The notes beneath the pieces are model-generated. The model ran no database searches, was not told the DNA's origin, and saw only the letters and a list, made by a program, of their open reading frames with translations. Shown piece after piece: positions 14,117-22,505 of a DNA stretch of 35,574 nucleotides. Numbering within the stretch: position 1 is the first letter of the stretch; every line of letters starts with the position of its first letter. A program made the translations under genes and the position numbers. This DNA is from a virus, in IMG/VR virus record IMGVR_UViG_3300007541_007157, positions 1 through 35,574 of that record; one strand, 5' to 3'.

Positions 14117-14862
14117 GTTACCATTTCCTTGGTCATTACATATTTTTTATATTTTTCAGCACTACGTTGTACTAGTTCTTTGTGTTCTTTAGGTTTAACT
14201 AAACCAATAATAAATCCAACAATACGGTCATCATCAATCCCTGGTCTTGGATCAACACCATGTGGTTGCGAACAGTTATCAATTACATAAGAGTCTGTGT
14301 CTTCAGGTATTGTACAATAGTGTTTTTTATCATCAGATAATTTTACTCGTTGATCTTTAGACATATATAAAGTATCTCGCGATCCACTTAGAATAAATCT
14401 ATAACCTACAGGTTCATTTGCTAATTGATGTTCATATATAGCATCTTCAACTGCTGTGTGTTTAAATAGTTCTGTTTTTGGAAAAGGACAAACTTTACCA
14501 TCATTTAATTTTTTATATAAATCATCTGCTTGTTGAGATACCCAAAACAGATTATTGTCCACATGTGGATCTGCTTTGTATAATCTTCCTAGTTTAATTA
14601 AAAAATACTTTTCAAAAGGCAGGTTTGTTTGCACCCAATCCATTATTTCAGGAAAATCTTTTTTAGCCGTATCAGTCCATTCTTCGTTTCTCCAATATAA
14701 ATTTGTGTCAGTCCAATGAGCAAAACGATCAGTGATTGTCATATTTTCTTTTTCTATTTCTATACGACCACAATGTCCTGTAACATAAGTTGTTCCTACA
14801 AATCTTTTTACTAATTCTGGCTTGTTTGGTATAGGTGGTAAGTCTAGTGGTACAAATATCAT
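14113..14862 (-). CDS. 2OG oxygenase, tandem family copy C
   Basis: The 249-residue paralog has H100-x-D102 (ADPHVDNN), H201 (SQPHGVDPRPG) and R213. It has a longer insert after the HxD motif (about 108-140) than the other copies and a different N-terminal third. The metal ligands and the GYRFILSGSRDTLYM block are intact, so it is likely active. Four-base overlaps on both sides indicate translational coupling. Confidence 0.75.
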   Translation of the reverse strand: MIFVPLDLPPIPNKPELVKRFVGTTYVTGHCGRIEIEKENMTITDRFAHWTDTNLYWRNEEWTDTAKKDFPEIMDWVQTNLPFEKYFLIKLGRLYKADPHVDNNLFWVSQQADDLYKKLNDGKVCPFPKTELFKHTAVEDAIYEHQLANEPVGYRFILSGSRDTLYMSKDQRVKLSDDKKHYCTIPEDTDSYVIDNCSQPHGVDPRPGIDDDRIVGFIIGLVKPKEHKELVQRSAEKYKKYVMTKEMVT

Positions 14863-15518
14863 TTTAGGTCTTCCTTATAAACTACATACTTTTTATATTT
14901 ATCTGCACTACGTTTTATTAATTTTTGATGCTCTGCTGTGTTTACTTTGCCTAGTATAAATCCAACAATGCGATCATCATCTATGCCTTGTTTAACATCT
15001 ACACCATGAGGTTGCGTACAATTGTTAATTAAAAAAGCGTCTGTTTCATTAGGTATTGTGCAAAACCATTTTTGTTGATTGTTCATATCTTTAGAATAGT
15101 CATACTCTTTGCACATATACAATGTATCTCTTGATCCGCTAACAACAAACCTATAGCCTATTGGTTCATTTGCCAATTGGTGATCTAACATTTTTTGAGT
15201 TATTGTCATATGATGTGGATGTGGTGCTGTAACGTAATTGCCATCCACATGCGGTGCAACATTACCAGTTGATCTTGCAAGTCTTACATAAAATTTATAT
15301 TCAAATGGAAAATATGTGTCTATCCATTCAATCAAATTTGGGTATGTTAAATGTGCAGATAACTCCCATTGTCTTGATTCTCCAAACGGTTCATCTAAAT
15401 TTTTAGTTCCTAGTAGTGTTTCTTCTTTCCACCAAGCAAACTTTTCAGAACCAATAAACTTATCAAGAATAGATTGTTTATTTGGTATTGGAGGTATATC
15501 TAACGGAGTAAAAATCAT
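14859..15518 (-). CDS. 2OG oxygenase, tandem family copy D
   Basis: At 219 residues this is the shortest of the four. The triad is H90-x-D92 (APHVDGNY), H171 (TQPHGVDVKQG), with R183. The segment between the N-terminus and the HxD is about 15 residues shorter than in A and B, and a His-rich stretch (APHPHHM) follows the motif. It begins the four-gene array directly after the ferredoxin reductase gene, with an ATGA overlap. Confidence 0.75.
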   Translation of the reverse strand: MIFTPLDIPPIPNKQSILDKFIGSEKFAWWKEETLLGTKNLDEPFGESRQWELSAHLTYPNLIEWIDTYFPFEYKFYVRLARSTGNVAPHVDGNYVTAPHPHHMTITQKMLDHQLANEPIGYRFVVSGSRDTLYMCKEYDYSKDMNNQQKWFCTIPNETDAFLINNCTQPHGVDVKQGIDDDRIVGFILGKVNTAEHQKLIKRSADKYKKYVVYKEDLK

Positions 15519-16273
15519 CTTTGTACAAATGCCTTTTCAATAACAAACTGCCCAGGGATTGATGTATTTCCTTCTTGCATACCCAATGATTCAAAATGTT
15601 CAATTAGATCTGTGTTTAATCCTTGTGACCCACAGATCATAAATCTATCAAACTCTGGTTCAAGTTTTTGATTAGTTGTAGTATGAAATAAATTACCATC
15701 TTTAATCCACTGTGTAATTCTACCTTGTCTTGGCCACTCTTGCTGAGTAAGTGTATTAAAATATCTAAACTTACCTTGTGTAACTTCATGCCAACTCTCA
15801 TTAAATGTTTCTAATTCATCCCTGTAGGCCAGTTCGTTTTCATACTGCACTGTGTGAGTAAGCACAACTTTGTCAAAGCGTTCATAGGTTCTTAGATCTT
15901 TGATAATAGCCATAAAAGGTGCAAGTCCTGTACCTGTTGCTACTAGATATAAGTTGCGTCCTGGTAACAAATAATCAATAACAAGTGTACCTGTTGATTT
16001 ATCATTGACAAGAACTTGATCACCTTCTTTGATGTGTTGTAGTTTTGATGTTAATGGGCCGTCTTGTATTTTAATAGACAGAAACTCTAGATAGTCTTCA
16101 TGATTAGCTGAAGCAAATGAATATGCTCTCATGAGTTTTTTACCTTCATGCTCTATGCCAATCATAGCAAACTCTCCGTTCTCAAACTTGTTTGGAAAAG
16201 ATCTTGTAGTACGAAATGAAAATGTTTTATCACTCCAATGTCTTACATGAGTTACTGTTTCTGTGTTAATCAT
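15515..16273 (-). CDS. fpr: Ferredoxin-NADP reductase
   Basis: The 252-residue flavoprotein would pass electrons between NADPH and ferredoxin or flavodoxin. The FAD site is RAYS (49-52) with the following SFAS. The NADP site shows GTGLAPF (114-120) and CGSQ (214-217). The C-terminal GQFVIEKAFVQR matches the tail of the alphaproteobacterial-type Fpr subclass. The length is normal. It sits six bases after the sugar dehydrogenase gene in the 21-gene run, where desaturase and radical SAM enzymes need low-potential electrons. It carries no ferredoxin domain and so must use a separate carrier. Confidence 0.9.
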   Translation of the reverse strand: MINTETVTHVRHWSDKTFSFRTTRSFPNKFENGEFAMIGIEHEGKKLMRAYSFASANHEDYLEFLSIKIQDGPLTSKLQHIKEGDQVLVNDKSTGTLVIDYLLPGRNLYLVATGTGLAPFMAIIKDLRTYERFDKVVLTHTVQYENELAYRDELETFNESWHEVTQGKFRYFNTLTQQEWPRQGRITQWIKDGNLFHTTTNQKLEPEFDRFMICGSQGLNTDLIEHFESLGMQEGNTSIPGQFVIEKAFVQR

Positions 16274-16279
16274 TTTTAT

Positions 16280-17494
16280 TTAAACGTTCCTTGTGTTACC
16301 ATACTCAACCACTGTACAACCTTCTAGTTGTGGACACTGCCTCCATGGGTCAACAATAATTGATCCTTCCGGAAAGTCATACTTAGATGTGTCATCTGTA
16401 CCATATGTTACTCTAGGATTGTGTGCTAACAAGTAGACTGCACGACCCAGTGTCTTAGGTGGAGTATCACCTGTGTGTTCATCTTTGTAGTACAATGTTC
16501 TACCTGCTTTTTCAACATAGTGCCCTATCAACAAACTGTATGATCCGTTAGTGTAAGGCACGTGAGGTTTATATGCTTTACCTACAATCACAATTGGTAA
16601 GTTATACGACATTAATTTTTTAGCAAGATTTTCTGCTTGTACTTCTCTAGCACCCATAATAGCGTCAAACAAGTCATAGCCTAAGCCTAGGTGATCTGCC
16701 ATCCAACGCAGTGCAATATTATCTCTAGGATGACAAGCACCACCATCACCCATGCCTGCTGTCATGTACTTTGGTCCCATAATTCTTTGATCTGAGTATG
16801 CAAGTGCTGATGTTACTACATCAACATTGATGTTACCTTGTTTCTCTGCTACATCTTGAATCATGTTTACCAATCCAATCTTTGCTGAAATAAATGTGTT
16901 GTAGAAAATTTTGATTGATTCACATTCGTCCCAAGTACCAACTATGTATCTTGGGTTGTTCTGCATCATTGGTTTGTAGAAATCTATAAGTTCTTTTGCA
17001 TCACCTGTTTTAGATCCATCTTCTGTGCCAATCATAATCATTTCTGGATTTACCATATCCCATTTTACAGATCCCATAGCAATCAAATACGGATTATACA
17101 CAAAACGTGCATTTGTAATTAGTGGTTCTAGTTCACGTCTTGTTGTGCCTGGCAACACAGTTGAAATTAGTACCACCAGTTGCTTTTTATTAACAAATTG
17201 ATTAACTTCTTTTAAAATGTTTTTTACAATTGTGTAGTCAAAGTCTTTTGGTTCTAGATGTGCTGTTGGTGTTGACCCATCATAACGTGGATCATGTGGT
17301 GTTGGTGCCGCAATAAACACAATGTCCTTGTCTTTAACTGCTTCAGCAATTGACTGTTTCATTGCAAAATTTTCTGGCTGTCTTGGTTCTACATCATAAC
17401 CTTCAACCATGTATTGTTGTGCCATTACTTCTGCACAGTCTTTTCCTAGTTTGCCGCAACCAATCATTGCGACTTTTGTATTTTTTAGTTTCAT
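16280..17494 (-). CDS. UDP-glucose/GDP-mannose dehydrogenase family protein
   Basis: The 404-residue enzyme would oxidise a nucleotide sugar to its uronic acid with NAD+. The N-terminal Rossmann motif is VAMIGCGKLG (8-17). The catalytic Cys is C254 in GGACHPRDN, which corresponds to the family motif GGSCFPKD. STVLPGTTR (111-119) is the conserved substrate-side loop. The C-terminal UDP-binding domain (VIVGKAYKPHVPYTNGS) is present. Its ATG overlaps the carbamoyltransferase stop (ATGA). With the carbamoyltransferase it points to surface-glycan or glycoside chemistry. The exact sugar is unknown. Confidence 0.92.
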   Translation of the reverse strand: MKLKNTKVAMIGCGKLGKDCAEVMAQQYMVEGYDVEPRQPENFAMKQSIAEAVKDKDIVFIAAPTPHDPRYDGSTPTAHLEPKDFDYTIVKNILKEVNQFVNKKQLVVLISTVLPGTTRRELEPLITNARFVYNPYLIAMGSVKWDMVNPEMIMIGTEDGSKTGDAKELIDFYKPMMQNNPRYIVGTWDECESIKIFYNTFISAKIGLVNMIQDVAEKQGNINVDVVTSALAYSDQRIMGPKYMTAGMGDGGACHPRDNIALRWMADHLGLGYDLFDAIMGAREVQAENLAKKLMSYNLPIVIVGKAYKPHVPYTNGSYSLLIGHYVEKAGRTLYYKDEHTGDTPPKTLGRAVYLLAHNPRVTYGTDDTSKYDFPEGSIIVDPWRQCPQLEGCTVVEYGNTRNV

Positions 17495-18981
17495 GAATAT
17501 ACCCTCACTTTGTGTTTTTGTTCAAATGCATCTGCATGTTGTCTTGTGTTTACCAAAGGTTCGCCTTTGATGTTTAAACTTGTATTCAATAGCATTGGAC
17601 AACCTGTTTGATCATAGAACTTTTTGATTAGTTTATAAAATCCTGGTGCTTCACGTTGTGTCACAGTTTGTACACGTGAAGTACCGTCAGCATGTATGAT
17701 TGCTGGAAATTCTTGTGGCTTTCTACATATCGCCACTGCCTGCATGTACGGTGATGCTGTTATACCACCTGGCATTGTAAAATACTCATGTACATGTTCT
17801 TCTAGGATAGCAGGAGCAAAAGGTCTAAACTTCTGTCGTTTCTTAATATCATTTACTCTGTCTTTGATTTCACCTCCTCTAGGATCTGCAAGTAAACTTC
17901 TATTACCCAATGCTCTTGGACCAAACTCTGCTCTACCACTTGCAACTCCAATGATGTTGCCATTCATCAGTGCTTTGCAGGCACTGTCCACAGGATAGTC
18001 GCCTTCAATGTTTGTGCCTAAAAATGGACCTTGCCAATTTAGTTTATCACCATATCCCAATGCCGCGGCGCCTAGTGAGTTACCTGCATCACCTGGATTA
18101 GGCATAATCCATATGTTTTGATTTTTATTGTACATCAACGAGTTGGCTACACAATTAAGTGCAACTCCGCCCATCCATACAATGTTCTTTTGTGAACTGT
18201 ATGAACGTGCTATTTCAAACAGTGTAAGAATTTTCTTTTCAATCACTTGCTGTATTGATGCCGCTACATCATATGAAAATTGATGATCAAGCAATGGCAT
18301 GTGTGGCATCCATTCTTCAATACCAGCATGAACATTTCGTTTTAGTTTCAAAGGATCACGTTCATCAAAGAAATATGTTTCAATGTCTTTGACATATTTA
18401 GGTTCACCGTACGCCGCCATTCCCATTAGAATGTATTCTTCTTCGTTTGGCTTTAGTCCAACTCTTTGTGTGAATGCTGAATACAATAGTCCTAGTGAAT
18501 GTGGATACTGATATGTTTTTAATCTTTTTAAACCATTTGGTGCTGTGTAATCCCATATAGATATTGTGTCAAACTCTCCTATTGCATCAGCAACAATAAC
18601 ACAGGCACTGTTGTATGGTGATGTGTATGCTCCTGCGGCCGCATGTGCTTTGTGATGTTCTACATATTCTAATTTGTGGGGCACCATGTGTTGAAACTGT
18701 TTCATATACTGTGATGGTAGATTATCTGTTTGGAATACTTCACTCCATTGTCCAGCAACCATTTGTCTACGTTTTTTCAACCAAGGTCTTTCATGCCATA
18801 TAACACGATCTGGATCACCATGCTCTAGTGCTTCGTTGATTATTTCATCGCATAGATCTGAATCATTTTTTACTCGTGTATATCTTTCTGTGTGAGCCGC
18901 AAACACTATTTCGCCATCTTTAACCACAGACAGAGATCCGTCATGTCCTAGTCCACATACGCCCCAAATTGTTTTACTCAT
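17491..18981 (-). CDS. Carbamoyltransferase, NodU/CmcH/TobZ family
   Basis: The 496-residue enzyme would transfer a carbamoyl group from carbamoyl phosphate through a carbamoyl-adenylate to a hydroxyl, commonly on a sugar. The Kae1-like N-terminal domain has GLGHDGSLSVV (11-20) and the metal-binding HHKAHA (109-114). The C-terminal domain has GRAEFGPRALGNRSLLADPR (349-368), FRPFAPAILEE and LNTSLNIKGEP. It ends about 50 residues earlier than the longest family members but is complete. Homologs occur in marine T4-like phages. Its position next to a UDP-sugar dehydrogenase suggests a carbamoylated sugar. Confidence 0.92.
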   Translation of the reverse strand: MSKTIWGVCGLGHDGSLSVVKDGEIVFAAHTERYTRVKNDSDLCDEIINEALEHGDPDRVIWHERPWLKKRRQMVAGQWSEVFQTDNLPSQYMKQFQHMVPHKLEYVEHHKAHAAAGAYTSPYNSACVIVADAIGEFDTISIWDYTAPNGLKRLKTYQYPHSLGLLYSAFTQRVGLKPNEEEYILMGMAAYGEPKYVKDIETYFFDERDPLKLKRNVHAGIEEWMPHMPLLDHQFSYDVAASIQQVIEKKILTLFEIARSYSSQKNIVWMGGVALNCVANSLMYNKNQNIWIMPNPGDAGNSLGAAALGYGDKLNWQGPFLGTNIEGDYPVDSACKALMNGNIIGVASGRAEFGPRALGNRSLLADPRGGEIKDRVNDIKKRQKFRPFAPAILEEHVHEYFTMPGGITASPYMQAVAICRKPQEFPAIIHADGTSRVQTVTQREAPGFYKLIKKFYDQTGCPMLLNTSLNIKGEPLVNTRQHADAFEQKHKVRVYS

Positions 18982-19285
18982 CTATTTTTACCTTTATAAT
19001 TTTAATCCATTTTGCAAACTGCTTTGCTTTTTCTATTGATTCTATATTAGTACTATGATTTAAAAAAGCATCAGCATTATTATTGTTGTTAAAATAAACT
19101 TCACAGACAGTTATATTAGCATTTGTGTTTACTTCTTGACCCCATCTAGTTCCTGTAGGTGCATCAAACTTTATAAAACCTGGCAATTGTTTTACCCAAT
19201 CATACCACGACTGTTCTGATTCTTTATATTCATTATAATCTGTATCAAAACTACTTACTTCACTTATAATTAATAGTTTAATCAT
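18974..19285 (-). CDS. Small protein, unknown (possible ferredoxin-like fold)
   Basis: I do not recognise this 103-residue protein. The alternation IKLLIISEVSS, SWYDWVKQLPGF, ITVCEVYFNN, ADAFLNHSTNIESIEKAKQFAKWI, IKIIKVKID suggests a beta-alpha-beta fold of the ABM/ferredoxin-like kind, but no signature residue confirms it. It overlaps the carbamoyltransferase by eight bases and the SDR gene by four, so it is part of the same operon and may be a small accessory or monooxygenase-like subunit. Confidence 0.6.
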   Translation of the reverse strand: MIKLLIISEVSSFDTDYNEYKESEQSWYDWVKQLPGFIKFDAPTGTRWGQEVNTNANITVCEVYFNNNNNADAFLNHSTNIESIEKAKQFAKWIKIIKVKIDE

Positions 19286-19806
19286 CTTGCACTTAATACC
19301 ATATGTTTAATTTCACTTGGCTGTTCAATTATCCATTTTACTGTGTCAATAATTTCTTGATAAGATAATTTAGGGCCAAGATAGTCTTTGTTAAATTCTG
19401 TATCAACATAACCTAAAGCCAATGTTGTTATTTTACATGTACGTTTTTGATTTTGTAATAGTTCTGCGTGTGAATGTAATGCAACTTTTTGAACAGGATA
19501 CATTTGATGTACTACTTGCCAATTAGTATAAGGTACACTATCAACACCTATATTGATAATTAATTTGTTTTTGTCTTTCCATGCAGTAAACATTTCGTCT
19601 AACATTTCTACTTGTCCAAATCCTTCATGTGCATTATTAATAAACACATCACAGTTTATACAAGAATGAATTATCTTTGTTCTTGAATCTTTATCAGTAA
19701 TATCATGACCTGTAGATCTACTTATACCTAATGCATTTGGAAATGCTTCATACAATGCTTTACCAATTTTTTTAGTATACCCTGTTATTGCTATTTTTTT
19801 ATTCAT
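19282..19806 (-). CDS. Short-chain dehydrogenase/reductase, compact
   Basis: The 174-residue protein is a compact SDR. The NAD(P)-binding motif is TGYTKKIGKAL (8-18), the NNAG-equivalent is NNAH (57-60), a Ser lies at 90, and the catalytic pair is Y103-x3-K107 (YPVQK). The usual SDR is 230-250 residues, so this one lacks part of the Rossmann helices or the substrate cap. All catalytic positions are present, so it is probably active. It would reduce a ketone or oxidise an alcohol on the cluster's unknown product. Confidence 0.8.
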   Translation of the reverse strand: MNKKIAITGYTKKIGKALYEAFPNALGISRSTGHDITDKDSRTKIIHSCINCDVFINNAHEGFGQVEMLDEMFTAWKDKNKLIINIGVDSVPYTNWQVVHQMYPVQKVALHSHAELLQNQKRTCKITTLALGYVDTEFNKDYLGPKLSYQEIIDTVKWIIEQPSEIKHMVLSAR

Positions 19807-20683
19807 CTATTACCTCATATGCTGGTGTTAGACAAACTCTGTTAACACCATTATCTCTCTTAAATCTATTCCATTCACTATCATATGTTGTGCCAAGCAA
19901 ATAAGAATCACTTGGTTGTAGATTAAATTGCTTACAAATATCATACTGCATTTTACTGTATTGTTGTTTTTTAGCAAACACACTACTGTTTAATGTTACT
20001 GCTTTAAATACATCTATAATGGCATGGTTAAAATATCCTACACCTTGAAGTTCTTGTTGTATTGCTTCTTGTTCTCTAGAAAATCTAACTCCTGCTCTTA
20101 ACAATCCAAGTCCGTATGGTTTTGAACAACTCCAAAATACTTCGCGAACATTGTCATATAAATTTATTTTATACTGTCCTGTTGTTCCAGCAAATGCTAG
20201 ATCTAAATATATTGGACAAATTTGTTTTAATCCTACTTCGTCATATCTTTTATCAAAATTGCCTGTAGCACTAAATGGATTACTCATATACAAAGGAATA
20301 TCAGCAATTAAATCACTTGTTGTTTTAGCAATATTAATAGGTTTTTTCATAAACAATGGATATCTATATTCTCCTTCAAACACTTGATACTTGTCAACTT
20401 TTATACACATCCAATCTATGCTTTCATGTATTCCATTTGTTGGATATGCCCATTGTAATTGTGATAAATCAATAAAAGGATCTAGATAATTACGTATTTG
20501 TTCTTGACAAGTTTCCCAACGTATTCTTCTTTTTACTGATGGCGTTTTGTCATTCTCATTTGTACTTTCAACATACGAATTATAACTTTTTGTTAATGCA
20601 TTTTTAATAGTCATATCTGTAGGAGAATGTATTGCTTTGCTTTTACCAAAAGTTTCATTTGTTATATTCATTGTTATTATCAT
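19799..20683 (-). CDS. Short PLP-dependent aminotransferase-like protein (fold type I)
   Basis: The 294-residue protein has the landmarks of class I/II aminotransferases in order: PTNGIHESID (81-90), SNPFSATG (134-141, the NPxxxTG turn), IYLDLAFAG (158-166, with D161 expected to contact the pyridine nitrogen) and SCSKPYGLGLLRAG (185-198). K188 would form the Schiff base with PLP. The family normally has about 400 residues. This one has lost much of the C-terminal small domain, although that region also carries substrate-binding residues in standard enzymes. It may be an aminotransferase or a related lyase or decarboxylase. Its start shares one base with the upstream stop. Confidence 0.75.
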   Translation of the reverse strand: MIITMNITNETFGKSKAIHSPTDMTIKNALTKSYNSYVESTNENDKTPSVKRRIRWETCQEQIRNYLDPFIDLSQLQWAYPTNGIHESIDWMCIKVDKYQVFEGEYRYPLFMKKPINIAKTTSDLIADIPLYMSNPFSATGNFDKRYDEVGLKQICPIYLDLAFAGTTGQYKINLYDNVREVFWSCSKPYGLGLLRAGVRFSREQEAIQQELQGVGYFNHAIIDVFKAVTLNSSVFAKKQQYSKMQYDICKQFNLQPSDSYLLGTTYDSEWNRFKRDNGVNRVCLTPAYEVIDE

Positions 20684-21342
20684 TACATTTCTCTCATATG
20701 TTTACAAACTGTGGCTACTGTTTCGTCATTAACATCAACATTAACTACAAGCCAATATGCCGGATCAAAGTTAGCATTAAACAAATAATGCATCTTAGCA
20801 GTATCAACAAAGTAAACAACACCTTGATGCCAATGTAATAATTTATCTTCAAGAACAAAGTTCATTCCTGGTGGATTACAGTTTTTTAAAGGAACTATTA
20901 ATCTAAAGGTATCAAATACAATTTTATTTGTATGATGAAAATCTTCATCTGGATGATCTCTATGCGGTGGAAAAAACCCACCGGGTTCTAATTTTAATAT
21001 ATGTGTTCTAAATATATGATTACCAAATAAACTTAAAAACTTTTTTAAAGATTTCCATTCAAATACCGGTGTTGGTACTTTAAAATCTCTTTCTGTCCAT
21101 TGTGTTCCATTTTCTTTGTTATATTCAAAAACACTATCTAAATCAGGTATACCTGACATTCCGCCATCTAAACTTGTAATACTTAATCCATATCTGTTAA
21201 CTTTTTTTCTTGGATTATACCTTACATAAGTAAAGTTTTTTTCTGTCCATTCAATAAACTCTTCACTATCAAACATATTTAAAACTAAAGGATATTGACT
21301 TCCAAAAGTTGTTAAATCTCTATATAAACTGTTCTTATTCAT
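20683..21342 (-). CDS. 2OG oxygenase-like protein lacking the usual Arg
   Basis: The 219-residue protein resembles the Asp/Asn hydroxylase group, with H127-x-D129 (FFPPHRDHP) and H185 (TAKMHYLFN). The Arg that normally follows the distal His by about ten residues is missing; the stretch reads FDPAYWLVVNVDV. The co-substrate may therefore be held differently, or activity may be lost. It overlaps the radical SAM gene by four bases, which suggests the two act on the same substrate. Confidence 0.72.
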   Translation of the reverse strand: MNKNSLYRDLTTFGSQYPLVLNMFDSEEFIEWTEKNFTYVRYNPRKKVNRYGLSITSLDGGMSGIPDLDSVFEYNKENGTQWTERDFKVPTPVFEWKSLKKFLSLFGNHIFRTHILKLEPGGFFPPHRDHPDEDFHHTNKIVFDTFRLIVPLKNCNPPGMNFVLEDKLLHWHQGVVYFVDTAKMHYLFNANFDPAYWLVVNVDVNDETVATVCKHMREM

Positions 21343-22505
21343 ATATATGTTTTATCTCCAGGCCATAATGGCATTTGTGTTCCTTCAGCACGTTTTGGTA
21401 TTTTTGAATCAGCACTTGATACACAACTACGTGAAATACATTTTTCTGGTTTATCAAATAATTTAAATCCTGTTTCAATATTACCCAAAGGTTTGTCATC
21501 ACAACTGTAACTTCTTTTTATACTACCATCTGGTTCTCTAATAATAATTGATCTGTAACCTGATGAACATTCCCAACCAGTAAACTGATTAAAATTAAAT
21601 GCATTGAATCTTTCTGCTTGATCCATAAACCATGCTTTGTTATCTTTGTCTCTAAACTCTACTTGAAAGTGTTGCGGTACTCCTTCTGAGTAAGTTTGTT
21701 TTTGTAGTGTTCTATCTTCATCAATTTTATATGTAGGCTTTGGTCTTGTTACATATTTGTTTTTTGCTTCAGTAAATCCACGTTGTGGCATACCATTCCA
21801 TAATCTTTTTAACATATCATCTGTGTAGCCATCTACACGTTTAGATGCTGTAGGATCTGACTGTGGTTTAAGTGTAACATTAATACCTCTGTTGTGAAAG
21901 TACAATGACTCTTCATATAGTTCATCAAACCATTCTGGCACCATAACTTGATTGATTGTTACTTGAACATCATGCTCTTGAACAAAACATAACTTGTCTG
22001 CAAACTCTTCTCGCTTTTCTTGTGTATTCACATGCTCTCTGTGATAACTTGCTGTTATACTTGCTCTGTGAAAAGGTGCTACTGCACTAACATACTGTTC
22101 AAACCATTTCATTGGTCTTGAACAGTTTGATGTCATATGGACAGAAGTATAATTAGTATTTGTTGTATCATCAGCAAGATGCTGAAGAATATCAAGGTAA
22201 CCAGGATGAAACGTAGGCTCGCCTCCAGAAAGAGAGAAATGGAAACTATTAAAGCCTCGCTCTCTTGCCTGTCTTTTGATTTCATCAATGGTAGCAAGAC
22301 AAAGCTCAGTAGGCCTATGATCTTTTCTGTCACTCCTAGCATACGGCCAACAGTATGAACACCTGTAATTACAAAACCTACCAAGAAGCCAACTAACTGT
22401 AAACAAGTCCCTATAAAGCATAGTACGTTGTCCAACACGTACGAGATCATCGTACGGAATTTGTGTAAAATCATATTCACTCCATTTTAGATCTGTCATT
22501 GCCAA
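21339..22505 (-). CDS. Radical SAM protein
   Basis: The 388-residue protein has the radical SAM cluster motif C45-x3-C49-x2-C52 (CNYRCSYC), SGGEP at 94-98, and a C-terminal Cys-containing region (about residues 312-366: WECSSGY, SYSCDD, CISRSC) that could hold an auxiliary cluster. It differs from the twitch proteins because the auxiliary Cys lie after the core and not before it. It overlaps both neighbours by 4-10 bases. The substrate is unknown. Confidence 0.88.
   Translation of the reverse strand: MAMTDLKWSEYDFTQIPYDDLVRVGQRTMLYRDLFTVSWLLGRFCNYRCSYCWPYARSDRKDHRPTELCLATIDEIKRQARERGFNSFHFSLSGGEPTFHPGYLDILQHLADDTTNTNYTSVHMTSNCSRPMKWFEQYVSAVAPFHRASITASYHREHVNTQEKREEFADKLCFVQEHDVQVTINQVMVPEWFDELYEESLYFHNRGINVTLKPQSDPTASKRVDGYTDDMLKRLWNGMPQRGFTEAKNKYVTRPKPTYKIDEDRTLQKQTYSEGVPQHFQVEFRDKDNKAWFMDQAERFNAFNFNQFTGWECSSGYRSIIIREPDGSIKRSYSCDDKPLGNIETGFKLFDKPEKCISRSCVSSADSKIPKRAEGTQMPLWPGDKTYI

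Noticed and set aside
17696-17998. 100-residue plus-strand ORF opposite the carbamoyltransferase
   Set aside because: It is the shadow of the conserved C-terminal domain of the carbamoyltransferase and has no independent support.
22133-22480. 115-residue antisense-frame ORF inside the radical SAM gene at 21339
   Set aside because: The overlapping frame has complete radical SAM motifs and tight coupling to its neighbours. This frame is hydrophobic and has no ribosome binding site or known motif.
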